Below, one piece after another: positions 53,601 to 55,198 of a DNA stretch of 55,198 nucleotides; position 1 is the stretch's first letter, and each line of letters starts with the position of its first letter. The translations under genes were made by a program, and so were the position numbers. The notes under the pieces were generated by a model. It was not told the origin of the DNA. It saw nothing but the letters and a program-made list of their open reading frames with translations, and did no database searches. The stretch comes from Candidatus Sulfuritelmatomonas gaucii (lineage in GTDB: Bacteria; Acidobacteriota; Terriglobia; Terriglobales; Acidobacteriaceae), in contig OKRB01000152.1 of NCBI GenBank assembly GCA_900290245.1, positions 1 through 55,198 on the forward strand, in the 5' to 3' direction.

Positions 53601-54657
53601 ACGCGTACGCTTCCACGTCTACACTCAGATAGACCGCGGTATGCGGCACAGGAACATCGACCGTTGCATTGCCGTCGTCTCCAGTTGTCGCGGTAAACGG
53701 TTTCGAAACAAATTTCTCCCTCATCAGGATGGCCACATTCGCCTGTCCTACCGGACCGTCGTCATCTTCGACGGCAAATTTGAGCTTGATGGAGCCAATC
53801 GCTCCCGGCACAGAATTCTGAGTATCGGGAGTAACGGGGACAAGCGTGATCTTTTGAAGTGGTGGACGATCGGGAAAATTTGTTCCAAAATTCACATCCT
53901 GCCGCGCGGTTTTCATATCGTCGCGTGAAACTTCCAAGGTGACACCCAAATTGCTGCCCGATTTGGCCGAAATCTGAATTTGAACGATTCCGCTCGGATT
54001 GGTATCTCCTTGACCGTCGTTGGGACGCACAACGGAGTCGGATCCCCAGGTCGCAATGCCCGTATAGCCTACATAAACATTCACGTGAGCACCGCTGAGC
54101 GGCGACCCGGCGCCGTCCATTACTTGAACAGTTAAAAAGACATTTCTTGTCTGGCTTGACTGAGCTGCCGCCAGCGTGATTGTGCCTGCGTCGACGGTTG
54201 TCTCCGTTTGCTGCGCAGAGATAGTAATGGAGGGCGCTGAGGCTCCGTTGTAGCCCTGCATCGCGGCATTAATGCTGACCACCTTACCCGGCAGGATGGG
54301 GATTTGGATGATTACCGTTCCGTCATGCTCAGTGGCTTGCTGTACGATTGTAGGGCCGGATGTTGAGACGGTGACCGTGGCGCCTTCCAGAGCGATTTGT
54401 TGCTGGTCCTGCACCATGACGCGGATTCTCACCCAGTGCTTATTCTGGGTAGCAGGGGTTGCCTGTGGGGCCGCAGCCAGCGGATGCGAAAACAGGAGCG
54501 CGACCAGTAAAGCCACCAGCACAGGCCAAGTCGGGGCCCTGTCCGGCCTGACCTGGGAAGGGGCTGCGAGAACATTGACTGGCCGGCTAGCCAATGCAGC
54601 CGGCGACGCGAAAGGCGCCAATCCTGGATGAGCCAGACGTACCGACTGCGTTTTCAC
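50671..54657 (-). CDS. Large exported protein with Ig-like repeats and a coiled coil
   Basis: A 1328-residue protein started at GTG 54657, with AGGAGG 6 bases upstream; the 92-residue upstream extension has no support. The signal core is WPVLVALLVALLFSHPLAAA. Residues about 75-680 hold about six CarboxypepD_reg/Big-like units with recurring ends such as DGTVIIQIPILPGKVVSINA, NPSGIVQIQISAKSG, DDGNATVDVPVPHTAVYLSV, SDGMATFSLSEEGNFDITIN and DASGQAALTRNYDVTQDITV. Then comes a predicted coiled coil (about 715-920: LTNQIAGLEARVNAWNNDVK, LQPYLTEIQNQQKTAQENAA), then a Thr/Pro-rich tail with recurring PEDEPTIPPP-, PEDNPTLATT- and PEDNPANVPP-like phrases, and a final beta-rich domain. It looks like a periplasm- or surface-spanning rod. 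No known name. Confidence 0.75.
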   Translation of the reverse strand: MKTQSVRLAHPGLAPFASPAALASRPVNVLAAPSQVRPDRAPTWPVLVALLVALLFSHPLAAAPQATPATQNKHWVRIRVMVQDQQQIALEGATVTVSTSGPTIVQQATEHDGTVIIQIPILPGKVVSINAAMQGYNGASAPSITISAQQTETTVDAGTITLAAAQSSQTRNVFLTVQVMDGAGSPLSGAHVNVYVGYTGIATWGSDSVVRPNDGQGDTNPSGIVQIQISAKSGSNLGVTLEVSRDDMKTARQDVNFGTNFPDRPPLQKITLVPVTPDTQNSVPGAIGSIKLKFAVEDDDGPVGQANVAILMREKFVSKPFTATTGDDGNATVDVPVPHTAVYLSVDVEAYASKMGYTDSPHQAITLNESDIGKTFDEGILYVKKKPGFPGSLAVQVHVTDDQKNLPVPDAVVTLNRTQLYSQTTGSDGMATFSLSEEGNFDITINQQYYQAFSTSQLITSDAAPTKPLEYSLTLKDSSLPSPDTINITVLHTDDSGGDPQPLPGATVTDGQISATTDASGQAALTRNYDVTQDITVSASGYKSQVKSVRINKGMTLSAGTGSATFTLVPDNSVDSPFHVYVQVQNTRGDSIPGAGVDYYTAAGQRLYGNLVSASKGFADFDSSVLKGIAAAADLRKSGLLVNVSATGFQPIVNQFISPDLLQPSPRPATYLVVMNKDWTDLTNQIAGLEARVNAWNNDVKSVAADQTQTYVSQTDSAKQAADLAFAQIQAAQAAMKTVSPQAPSTRISQLQVDLGAKAELVLGDSGDLESQLSDAQKAVAACTTAADADVIRGKYQQAIKLIGEIGSINQSAAQDHEELLQIAQQTMANQDVITSLQPYLTEIQNQQKTAQENAANLTAYYKQKQAASDGLAGRQTSLQGELQAILDKNSPSTPGALPLPADLIQRLTVMQGILGSWNSSASSDQSLSVPYVITDAPGYIVGVEEQANQLMKLMQQQSSTVDTMGAAADEISTTFTNETFEIGLAADLLKQADDCAKKAVAAAATPAQGTPTAVTLPEDEPTIPPPSETKATAPPPGNSPPRAGSDCEPKAVEQQVEALMHQATTSTSFAEGDGYLARADGLAAPYPCIFVTLKNFEGLWSTYKRTFKTPPGPGTPSGVKVEGLPEDNPTLATTLATAVVTAPPSRPPTLETIPEDNPANVPPANNGSIPQRQPATQPTPAQTAPSPTTAAPGSRWKLVSVSASPQTNQGWTYNANSASAHLKVYNGDQSDFSWAPPPAQVTSDGFTVNITVVSEPTQKNTLSQMICVSGPQASTSNTCAQAVAQNGAAKTANQAVKFMPPPDFGSFDVKVSLAWGAVNYTYSYQPY

Positions 54658-54755
54658 GACATCCTCCTGGGAGCGGAGGTCGGGGAACGGAATGCCTGCT
54701 ATCTTAGCGTTGCTCCTTTGAGCGCGCAACAGGGAAATAATAGCCCTCACGCTCT

Positions 54756-55198
54756 TTAGCGAACAAAGGTAAACGCGCCGAGCGTGGGATACGTCCCGTT
54801 GTTGTCGCTTAGGCTGGTGACTCCATTTCTCATGCTGCCAACAAGCTGCGAGGGCCCGGGCCGCATCACTTGCACCGTGACGGTTCCACCTCCAGCAAAG
54901 CCGATCAACCCGGCATGCACCGCCGCCACGCAAATCGGCGAATCATCCGAGTAGACGTCGGTGCCCGTGATACGCCCACTCGTATTGGCTATTCTGGGAT
55001 CCCCTCCAGGAGGGCACGTGAATGTAGACCGCTGCCCATTCACGTCATGCCCACGGGCCGCCGCCAAAGGGTAATCGGTCCATTTGATCAGCGTGCCGGT
55101 GGCAACGGCTCCGCCGCCGCCGTTTCCGCCGCCGTATCCACCGCTGCCGTATCCACTGCCGACTGACGCTGCGGCGGCCGCCAATGCTTCCGCAAACG
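54756..55198 (-). CDS. LCCL-domain protein (5' end outside window)
   Basis: The frame stays open to the window edge, so the N-terminus is missing; the TTG at 55184 is probably internal (upstream reads FAEALAAAAASVGSG). A Gly-rich linker (GSGYGSGGYGGGNGGGG) leads into about 100 residues that match the LCCL domain first described in Limulus factor C, cochlin and Lgl1: STFTCPPGGD, TDVYSDDSPICVAAVHAGLI, GGTVTVQVMRPGPSQLVG and MRNGVTSLS. Both hallmark cysteines (in FTCP and SPICVAA) are present. The domain is known to bind lipopolysaccharide in factor C; its bacterial role is unclear. It ends 98 bases before the start of the giant Ig-like gene and may share its transcript. Confidence 0.8.
   Translation of the reverse strand, partial: FAEALAAAAASVGSGYGSGGYGGGNGGGGAVATGTLIKWTDYPLAAARGHDVNGQRSTFTCPPGGDPRIANTSGRITGTDVYSDDSPICVAAVHAGLIGFAGGGTVTVQVMRPGPSQLVGSMRNGVTSLSDNNGTYPTLGAFTFVR

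Overview
The window looks like chromosome from an Acidobacteriota (Terriglobia/Acidobacteriaceae-type) soil heterotroph. This is inferred from three Oar-type TonB-dependent receptors of 1000-1180 residues, several FG-GAP/ASPIC-UnbV proteins, Tat-exported sugar enzymes, a moderately high GC content and many genes of unknown function with clean signal peptides. No rRNA, tRNA, transposase, integrase or CRISPR array was recognised.

Region 1 (1-16560, + strand) is an arabinose / sugar-acid utilisation locus. It holds the end of a TonB receptor, an ACS-family (DgoT/ExuT-like) MFS transporter, a Tat-exported GH51-type arabinofuranosidase, a Tat-exported D-galactonate-dehydratase-like enolase-superfamily protein, a secreted RraA/HMG-aldolase-like protein, a tandem beta-helix (pectate lyase 3/GH55-like) protein fused to a beta-propeller, and a GH54 arabinofuranosidase. 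The GH54 protein carries a lamin-tail domain interrupted by blocks of repeats. Together they suggest outer-membrane capture and periplasmic debranching of arabinose-containing polysaccharide, with sugar acids handled partly outside the cytoplasm.

Region 2 (16905-22236, - strand) reads pgi, an IolC-C-terminal-like (DUF2090) aldolase, a secreted TIM-barrel hydrolase-like protein and a secreted DUF6282 metal-dependent hydrolase. It is flanked by gene relics: an inverted 45-bp piece of a second DUF2090 gene, a DeoR-family C-terminal fragment and a possible TonB-receptor scrap. A second Oar-type receptor follows at 22900-26343 (+).

Region 3 (26381-41124, - strand) is the most unusual part: nine genes in one tightly packed operon with four start/stop overlaps and other gaps of 1-12 bases except one. 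In order of transcription they are a TPR + FG-GAP + ASPIC/UnbV-like secreted protein, an amidase-signature enzyme, a DAHP synthase without a recognisable N-terminal regulatory domain, an HzsA-related mono-heme protein, a CRTAC1-like FG-GAP protein, a YVTN-propeller/di-heme cytochrome fusion, a Reg_prop beta-propeller, a RidA-family protein, and a periplasmic binding protein with one and a half PBP1 domains but no ABC transporter partner. I do not recognise this combination as a described system. It looks like an exported c-heme/beta-propeller redox module joined to a few small-molecule enzymes.

Region 4 (41125-47458) has a long promoter region with a LacI-type operator-like palindrome, a third Oar-type receptor with a strong terminator, a TPR protein and a small secreted protein. 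Region 5 (47459-49382) is gene-poor, with short tandem repeats, a small excisionase-like HTH gene and a frameshifted, truncated SPL-family radical SAM pseudogene; it resembles the remains of an inserted element. Region 6 (49383-55198, - strand) encodes three exported proteins: one with an LCCL domain cut by the window edge, a 1328-residue protein with Ig-like repeats followed by a coiled coil, and a 399-residue unknown.
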